This document shows, in pieces, positions 1 to 5,741 of a DNA stretch of 5,897 bases (positions are counted from its first letter, which is position 1; each line of letters begins with the position of its first letter). The notes beneath the pieces were generated by a model. That model did not search any database. It saw nothing but the letters and a program-made list of their open reading frames with translations, and was not told where the DNA came from. The position numbers and the translations under genes were made by a program. This stretch comes from Pseudomonadota bacterium (GTDB lineage Bacteria; Pseudomonadota; Gammaproteobacteria; Xanthomonadales; Xanthomonadaceae): positions 1-5,897 of the forward strand of contig JAFAFY010000270.1 in assembly GCA_023423235.1 (NCBI GenBank), written 5' to 3'.

Positions 1-171
1 CTGGCACAGGTGCAGGCGATGGCATCCGCGCTCGACCAGGCGGGCACTGCACCTGGCGCCACGCCCGAACAGATCCTGGCGGCGGCCAGCGCGGCCGGCA
101 TTGCGGTCAGCCAGCAACGCATCGAGCCCGGCGTCGGCCTGGTGCTGGATATCGAAGCGGTCGCGCCGGCG
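1..171 (+). pseudogene. gspM: gspM internal fragment (first copy of a tandem duplication), cut at a junction with gspL
   Basis: These bases match 787-957 inside the intact gspM at a constant offset of 786 bp, with two differences. Position 117 is A where 903 is C (Gln versus His at GspM residue 98), and 132 is C where 918 is T (silent Gly). Read in frame 1 it encodes GspM residues 60-116, starting LAQVQAMASALDQAG. At 164-171 the sequence passes into gspL, which is in frame 2, so the GspM C-terminal 39 residues are lost. Frame 1 stays open to a TGA at 481-483, so a transcript from an upstream gspM start would make GspM 1-116 plus about 103 unrelated Ala/Arg-rich residues. The 5' part lies outside the window. 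Its identity as a gspM copy is certain from the sequence. Whether the duplication is biological or an assembly artefact cannot be decided here. Confidence 0.85.
1..171 (+). repeat. Direct repeat, copy 1 (partner 787-957)
   Basis: 169 of 171 positions are identical to 787-957 at an offset of 786 bp. Similarity stops at 171/957: copy 1 goes on as CCTGGCGCTG (gspL) and copy 2 as GCGCTGTTCG (gspM). The repeat may extend left of the window. The 8-bp string CGCCGGCG at 164-171 reads as Arg-Arg-Arg in the gspL frame and Ala-Pro-Ala in the gspM frame, so it is a plausible microhomology at the duplication junction. Confidence 0.95.
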
Positions 172-613
172 CCTGGCGCTGCTCGCGGCCGCGCTGCTGG
201 CGTCGTTCGTGCTGCTGCCTGCGGCGCAGGCCCTGCGCGACGGCATCGAGGCGCACCGCTTCGACGCCCGCGCCGATGCTTTGGCGCGCCAGCACGTCGC
301 GGATGCCGCGGACGCCGATGCGGTGGCCGCGCTGGAACACCGATTTCGCGCGCAGGTGCAGCCGAAGGCGCTGGCCGACGCCGCGGGCGCGCTGTCGGCG
401 GCGGTCGCAGCGCTGCCCGCAGCACGGCTCGACAGCCTGGAATACGGGCTGGACGGCGGGCTGCAGGCCGGCCTGCTGCATGAGGATACCGGCGCCCCCG
501 CTGCCCTGGCCGACGCACTGGCCGGTCACGGCCTGACGCTGGAGGTGGTCGACGCGCAGCCGGTGGAGCGGCAGACGCGCAGCCAGCTGCGCATCGAAGG
601 CGCAGCCCGATGA
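164..613 (+). pseudogene. gspL: GspL C-terminal part (type II secretion inner-membrane platform protein), lacking its cytoplasmic domain
   Basis: GspL (XpsL in Xanthomonas) is a bitopic inner-membrane protein. It links the GspE ATPase, through a large cytoplasmic actin-like domain, to GspM through a periplasmic ferredoxin-like domain. Frame 2 gives Arg-Arg-Arg, a hydrophobic segment LALLAAALLASFVLLPAAQA, then about 125 periplasmic residues ending RIEGAAR. This fits the GspL membrane anchor and periplasmic part, and it sits directly before gspM with an ATGA overlap (stop 611-613). Full GspL proteins are usually near 370-400 residues, while only about 146-150 are present here. The upstream bases are gspM sequence in another frame, so the GspE-binding domain is absent. 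No ATG with a good ribosome site precedes the membrane segment; only weak TTG/GTG codons in frame are available. I read it as a 5'-truncated remnant of a tandem duplication, with a full gspL probably just left of the window. The GspL assignment rests on context and topology. Confidence 0.75.
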
Positions 614-1077
614 GCGCCCTCGCCGCGCTGCGCACCTGGTGGCAGGCACGCGACCTGCGCGAGCGCAGGATGCTCGGGCTGATGTGCGTGCTGGTCGCGG
701 CGTTCGTGGCCTGGTACGGCATCCACGTCCCGCTGCGCCACCTCGGCGAACACGCCCGCGCCGCGCGCGACCAGGCCGCGGCGCGGCTGGCACAGGTGCA
801 GGCGATGGCATCCGCGCTCGACCAGGCGGGCACTGCACCTGGCGCCACGCCCGAACAGATCCTGGCGGCGGCCAGCGCGGCCGGCATTGCGGTCAGCCAG
901 CACCGCATCGAGCCCGGTGTCGGCCTGGTGCTGGATATCGAAGCGGTCGCGCCGGCGGCGCTGTTCGCCTGGCTCGACGCCCTGCGCAACCAGCATGGCA
1001 CCGCGCCGGTGGCGCTGAACATCGCCGCCGAGGGCGAACGGCTGCGCGTCCGGGCGGTGTTCGGGGACGGCGTATGA
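610..1077 (+). CDS. gspM: Type II secretion system protein GspM (XpsM)
   Basis: GspM is a small bitopic inner-membrane protein. It pairs with GspL and stabilises the GspE-GspL assembly platform that drives the pseudopilus. The product has 155 residues, close to the usual 150-170. It has a short basic cytoplasmic N-terminus (residues 1-20, with WQARDLRERR), one membrane helix (about 21-39, MLGLMCVLVAAFVAWYGI), an Ala/Gln/Arg-rich helical stretch (about 43-75) and a compact C-terminal domain (about 82-155) fitting the ferredoxin-like GspM fold. The ATG overlaps the gspL TGA as ATGA, and an AAGG at 597-600 lies 9 nt upstream, which fixes the start. The TGA overlaps the gspN ATG in the same way. 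It is therefore translationally coupled within the operon. Its middle third is duplicated at 1-171. The call rests on gene order, length and topology, since GspM sequences diverge widely. Confidence 0.87.
   Translation: MSALAALRTWWQARDLRERRMLGLMCVLVAAFVAWYGIHVPLRHLGEHARAARDQAAARLAQVQAMASALDQAGTAPGATPEQILAAASAAGIAVSQHRIEPGVGLVLDIEAVAPAALFAWLDALRNQHGTAPVALNIAAEGERLRVRAVFGDGV
787..957 (+). repeat. Direct repeat, copy 2, inside intact gspM (partner 1-171)
   Basis: This is the partner of the segment at 1-171. The sequence before it (610-786) and after it (958-1077) forms one uninterrupted gspM reading frame, so this copy sits in the original context. The presumed duplicated unit is 172-957, which is 786 bp and divisible by three. 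Confidence 0.95.
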
Positions 1078-1784
1078 TCCGCCGTCCGGTACTGCTGTAC
1101 GCGGCCGCCACCTGCATCGCGCTGGTGGCGCTGCTGCCGATGCGCACAGCGCTGGCACTCGCCGGCGCGCGCCTGGCACCGCTGTCGGCCACCGCGGTCG
1201 AAGGCACGCTGTGGCGGGCGCGCCTGCAGGGCGCCACCTGGTCGGGGACGCCGCTGGGCGATGTCCGGCTGCGCATCGCGCCGCTTGCACTGCTGCGCGG
1301 CGCCTTCGAACTGCATGCCACCGGCCGCACCCTGTCGGCGGACATCCGCCTGGCACCCGGCCACGGCGCGCGCAACGTCAACGGCCTGCTGTCGCTGCAC
1401 TTGCCCGGACTCGACGGGCTGGACCTCGACCTCGAGGCCCGGGACGTGGCACTGCGCTTCGCCGATGGCCGCTGCGTGGCCGCGGGCGGCACGCTGCAGG
1501 GGCTGCTGTCGGCGGTGGACGCGTCCGCCGGGTGGCCGCCGGTGGCACTGGCGGCCACGCCGCACTGCGAGGACGGCGACTGGGTCGCGGCCTTTGCCGA
1601 TACCGATGCGGCGCCGGGCACGCCCAACCGGATCCAGGCGCGCCTGGCGCTTGCCGCCGACGGACGCTACCACCTCGCCACAACCGTCGCGGACGCCGAT
1701 CCGGCCACCGCACAGGCGCTGCGGGCGTCCGGCTTTGCGCTGCGCGACGGCCAACTGGTGCATCTGGCCGAAGGCCGGTTGTAG
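1074..1784 (+). CDS. gspN: Type II secretion system protein GspN (XpsN)
   Basis: GspN is an accessory inner-membrane protein of some type II secretion systems. It is found in Xanthomonas, where XpsN is reported to contact XpsL, XpsM and the secretin XpsD. The product has 236 residues. An N-terminal anchor spans about residues 5-22 (PVLLYAAATCIALVALLP). Then come the family-typical stretch VEGTLWRARLQGATWSGTPL (42-61), the segment GDVRLRIAPLALLRGAFEL (62-80) and a beta-rich periplasmic region. Two cysteines, Cys134 (GRCVAAGG) and Cys165 (TPHCEDGDW), are placed like the pair seen in GspN proteins and could form a disulfide. The ATG lies in the gspM stop as ATGA, with GGGGA at 1063-1067 as ribosome site. 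It appears to be the last gene of the operon, because the next gene is convergent and no gspD follows, unlike the Xanthomonas xps order. Confidence 0.88.
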   Translation: MIRRPVLLYAAATCIALVALLPMRTALALAGARLAPLSATAVEGTLWRARLQGATWSGTPLGDVRLRIAPLALLRGAFELHATGRTLSADIRLAPGHGARNVNGLLSLHLPGLDGLDLDLEARDVALRFADGRCVAAGGTLQGLLSAVDASAGWPPVALAATPHCEDGDWVAAFADTDAAPGTPNRIQARLALAADGRYHLATTVADADPATAQALRASGFALRDGQLVHLAEGRL

Positions 1785-2100
1785 CCGCCGCTGACAGTGC
1801 GCCCGGAACGGAGCTGGACCTGGCTGTCCGGCTCTGGAGCGGGCCTGCCCTGGAGCGGGACTGCCCCGGAGCGGGACTGCCCCGGAGCGAGCCTGCCCTG
1901 GAGCGGGACTGCCCCGGAGCGGGCTGGACCTGGCGCGGGCCGGACCTGAGCGGGTCGGACCTGAAACCAGGGCTGCAACGTCAGCGCCGGCAGGCAGGCC
2001 GCCTGGACCTGGTGCGCGGCCTGGCGGTGCCCGCCTGAGTACGTGGGCGGAGACCCTGCCCGCCAGCGCCGACGCGGGCATCCCAGCGCAGGGCCAGCCC
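1785..2100. other. Convergent intergenic region between gspN and the porin gene
   Basis: No gene is supported in these 316 bp. The left half is the 16-bp repeat array. In the right half, GGCGG at 2046-2050 can pair either with CCGCC at 2031-2035 or with CCGCC at 2060-2064, giving two mutually exclusive 5-bp stems. A small CAGG-CCG-CCTG hairpin lies near 1995-2005. None has a T-run, so a terminator for either converging gene is possible but not demonstrated. Confidence 0.6.
1811..1963 (+). repeat. Tandem array of about eight 16-bp REP-like units
   Basis: A 16-bp unit repeats in phase from 1837. Units at 1853, 1869 and 1901 are identical (GAGCGGGACTGCCCCG). Units at 1837 and 1885 are a second type (GAGCGGGCCTGCCCTG, one change in the second). 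Units at 1917, 1933 and 1949 are more diverged and end in GGACCTG; the last is 15 bp. A degenerate copy with a 4-bp deletion lies at 1811-1822. Each main unit holds CGGG-ACTGC-CCCG, a small hairpin, and adjacent units can also pair as CCCG-GAG-CGGG. The core resembles the GAGCGGGCTTGCCCGC head of intergenic repeats known in pseudomonads and xanthomonads; this link is inferred from memory. The 16-bp period is not a multiple of three and the array follows the gspN stop by 26 bp, so it is noncoding. Confidence 0.85.
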
Positions 2101-3423
2101 TCAGAACGTGAACTGGGTGCGCAGCGCGTACTGGCCGGTGCGGTCGCCGGTGAAGGCATCCTCGCCGCGGACGTAGTTGAACATGAAGCGCAGGTTCGGA
2201 TTCACGTAGTAGTTCATGCCCAGGATCCAGGCGGTGGCTTCCAGCGCAGCGACATCGCGGTTCTCGATCGTGTCGTAGCGCGCGGTCAGCTCCCACAACC
2301 CGCCCTCGCCGACCTCGGGCGAAGCGAATACGCCGGTAGCGGATTTGTAGGCCTTGTGGCCGCCGTTGAGCAGCCAGCTGCCCTGCAGGTACCAGGTGAC
2401 GACATCCTCGTCGGCACCCACCGGCTGGCCGAAGCTGGCATGCGCGTACTCGCCCTGGAAGAACAGCGGGCCGAACGAACCCGCGGCCTCGATGCCGTAG
2501 GCAGTGACCTGCGCGCCGCTGGCGCCGGTGGTCGTGGCGATGTCCTGCGACGGCCCGCGGCGGCCGGCGTAGTTGGCGGTGGCCGAGATATCCGCCGATC
2601 CCTGGTTGAGGTCCTCACGGCTGGCCCAGGCACCGACATGCAGGGTGCTGTCGTCGGTGGCGATCGGCGCATAGGTCACCCGGCCGGATGCGCCGACGCC
2701 TTCGTTGCGGGTGCCCGAGGCATTGCGCAGGTTGAACAGCGAGAACCCGGCGGTGTGGTGGTCGCCCGCGTGCAGGTAGCCCACGCCCTGCTGGAACTGG
2801 CGCCCGCTGAACAGGCCGGTGGCCGAGGCGAACGGCCGTTCCATCATCAGCAGGTCGTTGGAACTGGTCAGTTCCTCCATCGCGCGATACGGCTTGAAGT
2901 GGCCGATCGTGACCTTGCCGCCAAACGCGGCGCGCGAGATGTGCACTTCGCGGAAACCCTCGAGCACGTCGCCGGCGGCGAAATCCTGCTCGAACTTGTA
3001 GTCCCAGCCATAGGCCTTGCCCTGCAGGGTCAGGCGCGCCCGGCGGAACTCGGTGGTGCCGGTGGCCGCGGCCTGGTCGCGGTCGAAGGCATAGGCGTCG
3101 AAATGGATGCGCCCGCCCACGGCGAATGAGAACGCCTCGTCGGCCGACACCACCTTCAGGCCACCTTCGGTCTCCACCTTCGGTGCCGCCGCAGCGGCGG
3201 GCACAGGCGCGGCTGTCGCAGGCGCCGGGATGCTTGCCTCACCGGCCCGGGTTGGCGACGTCGCCTCGGGTGCGGTTTCAAGCGCCTCGATCCTGGCCTG
3301 CAGCTGCGCCAGTTGCGCGCGCAGCGCGGCGATCTCGGCGTCGCGATCCTGGGCCTGTGCGCGGGCCGACAGCGGCGAAGCGGCCGCCAGTGCGAGGGCG
3401 GTGACAAGGACGGTCTGGCGCAT
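2101..3423 (-). CDS. Phosphate-selective porin O/P family outer-membrane protein (OprO/OprP-like)
   Basis: This is an outer-membrane beta-barrel channel. Characterised OprP and OprO proteins form trimers selective for phosphate or pyrophosphate/polyphosphate; whether this one shares that selectivity is inferred. The product has 440 residues. A signal peptide spans 1-24 (MRQTVLVTALALAAASPL, then ARAQA before Gln25). Next come a short coiled coil (about 28-50, IAALRAQLAQLQARIEALE), an Ala/Pro-rich linker (51-82) and the barrel (about 85-440). The barrel shows family-like features: FSFAVGGRIHFDAYAFD, FRRARLTLQGKAYGWDYKFE, GHFKPY with SSNDLLMMERP, and a C-terminal FTF expected for BAM-dependent insertion. 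The N-terminal coiled coil is also seen in other members. The start is ATG at 3423, because AGGA lies 8 nt upstream and the signal peptide begins there. The frame is open further upstream, but that extension has no signal-like character. No pst or pho genes are adjacent. Confidence 0.9.
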   Translation of the reverse strand: MRQTVLVTALALAAASPLSARAQAQDRDAEIAALRAQLAQLQARIEALETAPEATSPTRAGEASIPAPATAAPVPAAAAAPKVETEGGLKVVSADEAFSFAVGGRIHFDAYAFDRDQAAATGTTEFRRARLTLQGKAYGWDYKFEQDFAAGDVLEGFREVHISRAAFGGKVTIGHFKPYRAMEELTSSNDLLMMERPFASATGLFSGRQFQQGVGYLHAGDHHTAGFSLFNLRNASGTRNEGVGASGRVTYAPIATDDSTLHVGAWASREDLNQGSADISATANYAGRRGPSQDIATTTGASGAQVTAYGIEAAGSFGPLFFQGEYAHASFGQPVGADEDVVTWYLQGSWLLNGGHKAYKSATGVFASPEVGEGGLWELTARYDTIENRDVAALEATAWILGMNYYVNPNLRFMFNYVRGEDAFTGDRTGQYALRTQFTF

Positions 3424-3559
3424 TGCGGGTTCCTGCAGCGGGGGATAAGGGCATTCATGCCGGGGCCGGCGCCGCATGCGGAACGGGCGACGGAGATGGG
3501 CGGCGGGCGCACATCTTGCCGGCATCGATGGCGGCGAACGAGTGCATCGCGCACATGAC

Positions 3560-3599
3560 GCCGCATCGCGGTGGCATCGCGGTGTCATCGGACTGACGC
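3560..3599 (+). promoter_or_regulatory. Direct repeats with 11-bp period, candidate Pho-box-like operator
   Basis: Four heptamers lie exactly 11 bp apart with 4-bp spacers: GCCGCAT (3560), GTGGCAT (3571), GTGTCAT (3582) and CTGACGC (3593). The PhoB consensus is heptamers like CTGTCAT separated by 4 bp; the third matches 6 of 7 and the second 5 of 7. The 11-mer GCATCGCGGTG is perfectly repeated at 3563-3573 and 3574-3584. The site lies about 150 bp upstream of the porin ATG, and porins of this family are Pho-regulated in Pseudomonas. Against it, the repeats read in the direction opposite to the porin, the outer heptamers match poorly, and no -10 element was found next to them. Another OmpR-family regulator is also possible. 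Confidence 0.3.
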
Positions 3600-3680
3600 A
3601 CGATGGTCACGATCACGGCGTGAAATGGTCGTCGTCGGCGCCATCCCCCTGCGGCATCGCAGTGGACCGCACCGGCGGCA

Positions 3681-3695
3681 TGCCTGGTCCAGGCA
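3681..3695. promoter_or_regulatory. Perfect 15-bp palindrome, possible protein-binding site
   Basis: TGCCTGG-T-CCAGGCA has 7-bp arms around a single base. The tight centre suits a dimeric DNA-binding protein better than an RNA hairpin. It lies about 260 bp upstream of the porin start and about 130 bp beyond the DUF885 stop. No cognate regulator is visible in the window, so a role is only inferred. Confidence 0.25.
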
Positions 3696-3823
3696 CGCGG
3701 GCGGGCGCTTCGTGGCGCTGCCGGCCGTCTCTCTCCCGGCCGTCGGCGCCGCGGCGTGCCCACCGCGCGGCGTGGCGATCTCGCGCGCGGCCCACCTGCC
3801 AGCGGCGCACGACCTGCCCGGCG

Positions 3824-5608
3824 CTACGTGCCCTTGCGCGCGGCGATCCAGGCGTCGATATGCGCCTCCAAGGTGTCCAGCGGCACCGAGCCGGTCTCCA
3901 GCACGGCGTCGTTGAAGTCGCGCAGGTCGAAGGCCGGGCCGAGTTCGCGCGTGGCGCGCTCGCGCAGCTCGGAGATCTTCAGCTGGCCGATCTTGTAGGC
4001 CAGCGCCTGCCCGGGCCAGCCGATGTAGCGGTCGATCTCGTTGACCACGTCCTGCTCGGTCTTGGGCGCGTTGTCCATGAAATAGTCGATCGCCTGCTGC
4101 CGGCTCCAGCCCTTGGCGTGCATGCCGGTGTCCACCACCAGCCGCACCGCGCGCCACATGTCGTAGGCCAGCTGGCCCATGCGGTCGTAGGGGTCGTCGT
4201 ACAGGCCCATGTCGTAGCCCAGGCGCTCGGCGTACAGGCCCCAGCCCTCGCCGTAGGCGGTGAAATAGCCGACCCGGCGGAACGTGGGCACATCCGGCAG
4301 TTCCAGCCCGCGGGCGAACTGGAAATGGTGCCCGGGCACGGCCTCGTGCAGCGAAAGCGCCATCATCTCCCACGTCGGCCGCACCTCGGGCCGATACAGG
4401 TTGACGTAGTAGTAGCCGGCGCGGCTGCCGTCGACGGCGCCGGGCATGTAGTAGGCGGTGGTGGTGTCGGGTGCCAGGTTGTCCGGGATCGGGCGCACGC
4501 CATAGGGCAGCCGCGGTATGGTGCGGGCGATCTTCACCAGCTCCGGGTCGATGCGCTTGGAGATCGCCTGGTAGGCCTCGAGCAGCGATTCGGGGCTGTC
4601 GTGGAAGAACTTCGGGTCGCTGCGCAGATGGGCGAAGAACGCCTGCAGGTCGCCGTCGAAGCCGACTTCGGCCTTGACCGCCTCCATCTCGGCGCGGATG
4701 CGCGCCACCTCGTCCAGGCCGATCTGGTGGATGCGGTCGGCGGTCAGGTCGGTGGTGGTGAACTGGCTGGCCAGGAAATCGTAGTAGGCGCGCCCGTCCG
4801 GCAGGTCGGTCGCGGCGATGCTCTCGCGCGTGGCCGGCAGATACTCGGTCTCGAAGAACTGCAGGAACCGGCGGTAGGCCGGCACCACATCGGTGGCGAT
4901 CACGCCTGCCGCCTCGGCCCGCAGCGCGGCCTGCTCGCCGGCCGGGATCGACGGCTCGAAGCGGCGCAGCGGCCGGTAGAACGGGCTGTCCTCGGGCGCG
5001 TCGACGATCTGCGCACGGATCTGCGCCGGGATACGCTGCATCAGCACCTTCGGCGGCACGTTGCCGGCGGCGACGCCCTCGCGCAGCAGCGCGGTGGTGT
5101 CGTCGATCTGCCTGGGCAGCGCGCGCATCCGCGCCAGCCAGTCGCGGTAGTCCTTGGCGGTGCGGAACGGCAGCACCTCGGCGATGCCCTCCACGTTCTG
5201 GATGCCGCCGCGCTGGCTCACCGCGCGCTGGTACTCGTTGAAGCGCTGGCGCTCGACCGCCTTCTCCAGCTGCCACAGGGCCACGTCGTAGCTGATCCGG
5301 TCCTGTTCGCCCAGCGCGCCGCGGTCAATCGCGCGCAATTGCGCCAGCGCTTCGCGGTCCTCGGCCTGGCGGCGCTCGATCGCCGGCTTGCTGTTGTCGG
5401 TCCAACGGTCGTTGTAGCGCGGGTCGCCACGGTGGCTGGCGGTCTCCGGGAACTCGCGCAGGTCGCGCTCCCAGCGGGCGTCGAAGAATGCGTGCAGCGC
5501 GCGCGCGGCATCGGCGCGGGCAGCATCGGCACGAACATCGGCATGCGCCGCGGGCCCGGCGATGGCCGAGACGGCGAGCAGGCTCGCCAGCATCAGGGGT
5601 CGGAACAC
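3824..5608 (-). CDS. Secreted DUF885 metallopeptidase-like protein
   Basis: DUF885 proteins (Pfam PF05960) are predicted zinc peptidases, mostly exported and largely uncharacterised. The product has 594 residues. A signal peptide (about 1-23) begins MFRPLMLASLLAVSA and ends AAHA before Asp24. It has no lipobox cysteine, so a soluble periplasmic or secreted protein is expected. The mature part is long and mostly helical. It carries HEAVPGHH at 421-428, with His421, Glu422 and His427 as likely metal and catalytic residues, then YGEGWGLYAE at 452-461, with Glu454 or Glu461 as a possible further ligand. Both motifs are typical of the family and length is normal. The start is GTG at 5606-5608 because GGAG (5616-5619 on the plus strand, CTCC) lies 7 nt upstream and the signal peptide then has the usual short basic head. 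An upstream ATG at 5656 would add a 16-residue Arg-rich extension without a ribosome site. Substrate unknown. Confidence 0.9.
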   Translation of the reverse strand: MFRPLMLASLLAVSAIAGPAAHADVRADAARADAARALHAFFDARWERDLREFPETASHRGDPRYNDRWTDNSKPAIERRQAEDREALAQLRAIDRGALGEQDRISYDVALWQLEKAVERQRFNEYQRAVSQRGGIQNVEGIAEVLPFRTAKDYRDWLARMRALPRQIDDTTALLREGVAAGNVPPKVLMQRIPAQIRAQIVDAPEDSPFYRPLRRFEPSIPAGEQAALRAEAAGVIATDVVPAYRRFLQFFETEYLPATRESIAATDLPDGRAYYDFLASQFTTTDLTADRIHQIGLDEVARIRAEMEAVKAEVGFDGDLQAFFAHLRSDPKFFHDSPESLLEAYQAISKRIDPELVKIARTIPRLPYGVRPIPDNLAPDTTTAYYMPGAVDGSRAGYYYVNLYRPEVRPTWEMMALSLHEAVPGHHFQFARGLELPDVPTFRRVGYFTAYGEGWGLYAERLGYDMGLYDDPYDRMGQLAYDMWRAVRLVVDTGMHAKGWSRQQAIDYFMDNAPKTEQDVVNEIDRYIGWPGQALAYKIGQLKISELRERATRELGPAFDLRDFNDAVLETGSVPLDTLEAHIDAWIAARKGT

Positions 5609-5615
5609 GCGGACA

Positions 5616-5619
5616 CTCC
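5616..5619 (-). promoter_or_regulatory. Ribosome binding site deciding the GTG start of the DUF885 gene
   Basis: Minus-strand GGAG, followed by 7 nt and GTG at 5608-5606. It supports the GTG over ATG 5656 (no purine-rich site, extended Arg-rich leader) and over the internal ATG at 5593-5591, which would shorten the signal peptide to a start at MLASLL. Confidence 0.65.
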
Positions 5620-5647
5620 GGATTGGGACGGGGCCCGCAGTGTAGCG

Positions 5648-5665
5648 GCGGCGCACGGGCGCCGC
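5648..5665 (-). terminator. GC-rich stem-loop between the iron-sulfur carrier gene and the DUF885 gene
   Basis: On the minus strand GCGGCGC-CCGT-GCGCCGC forms a perfect 7-bp stem with a 4-base loop, about 70 nt after the stop of the iron-sulfur carrier and 40 nt before the DUF885 GTG. No T-run follows, so it is not a canonical intrinsic terminator. It could be a weak terminator, a transcript-stabilising hairpin or a leader structure. Confidence 0.35.
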
Positions 5666-5666
5666 T

Positions 5667-5741
5667 GCGCTCAGAACCCGATCACAGTCCTTCGCGGGCG
5701 CAGGCAGGCTGCGCGTGGCGGCGGGCGCAGGCGCTCAGAAC
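5667..5741. repeat. Short direct repeats after the iron-sulfur carrier gene
   Basis: GCGCTCAGAAC occurs at 5667-5677 and 5731-5741, the second spanning the stop codon of the iron-sulfur carrier gene. GCGGGCGCAGGC occurs at 5694-5705 and 5721-5732. Both pairs are perfect, but their spacings differ (64 and 27 bp), so this is not one simple duplication. Function unknown. Confidence 0.6.

Larger units (their letters stand above)
3424..3823. other. 400-bp intergenic region upstream of the porin gene, downstream of the DUF885 gene
   Basis: No convincing gene is present. Open frames here are low-complexity Arg/Ala/Pro translations of GC-rich DNA. Contents from left to right are the porin ribosome site; an inverted repeat GGCAT-TC-ATGCC at 3450-3461; 11-bp-period direct repeats at 3560-3599; the perfect palindrome at 3681-3695; and two copies of CCGGCCGTC at 3721-3729 and 3736-3744, whose CGGCCG cores could pair as a 6-bp stem downstream of the DUF885 stop. 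No confident -35/-10 pair was recognised. The length and the repeats suggest the porin has its own regulated promoter here rather than reading through from the DUF885 gene. Confidence 0.55.

Noticed and set aside
101..163. TTG start giving a shortened but complete GspL
   Set aside because: This stretch is the gspM repeat read in another frame, and there is no convincing ribosome site before it.
1837..1963. CRISPR array
   Set aside because: The units are head-to-tail without unique spacers, only 16 bp long, and there are no cas genes.
1211..2038. Plus-strand open frame through gspN and the repeat array, with an apparent 16-residue repeat (PALERDCPGAG...)
   Set aside because: It overlaps gspN out of frame. 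The peptide repeat arises simply because three 16-bp units make 48 bp. No start signal was seen.
2031..2064. Canonical intrinsic terminator between the converging genes
   Set aside because: Alternative 5-bp GGCGG/CCGCC stems exist, but there is no T-run on either strand and the stems are short for such GC-rich DNA.
2356..3129. Plus-strand 257-codon open frame antisense to the porin gene
   Set aside because: Biased composition, no ribosome site and no recognisable motif; the opposite strand encodes a clear porin.
3585..5276. Long minus-strand open frame (563 codons) in another frame of the DUF885 gene
   Set aside because: Its translation is Arg/Ala/Gly-rich with no domain, while the overlapping frame carries the signal peptide, HEAVPGHH and normal family features. 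It is a shadow of high GC content.
5630..5646. TACACT as -10 element for the DUF885 gene
   Set aside because: It matches TATAAT only partly, and no -35-like hexamer lies 16-18 bp upstream.
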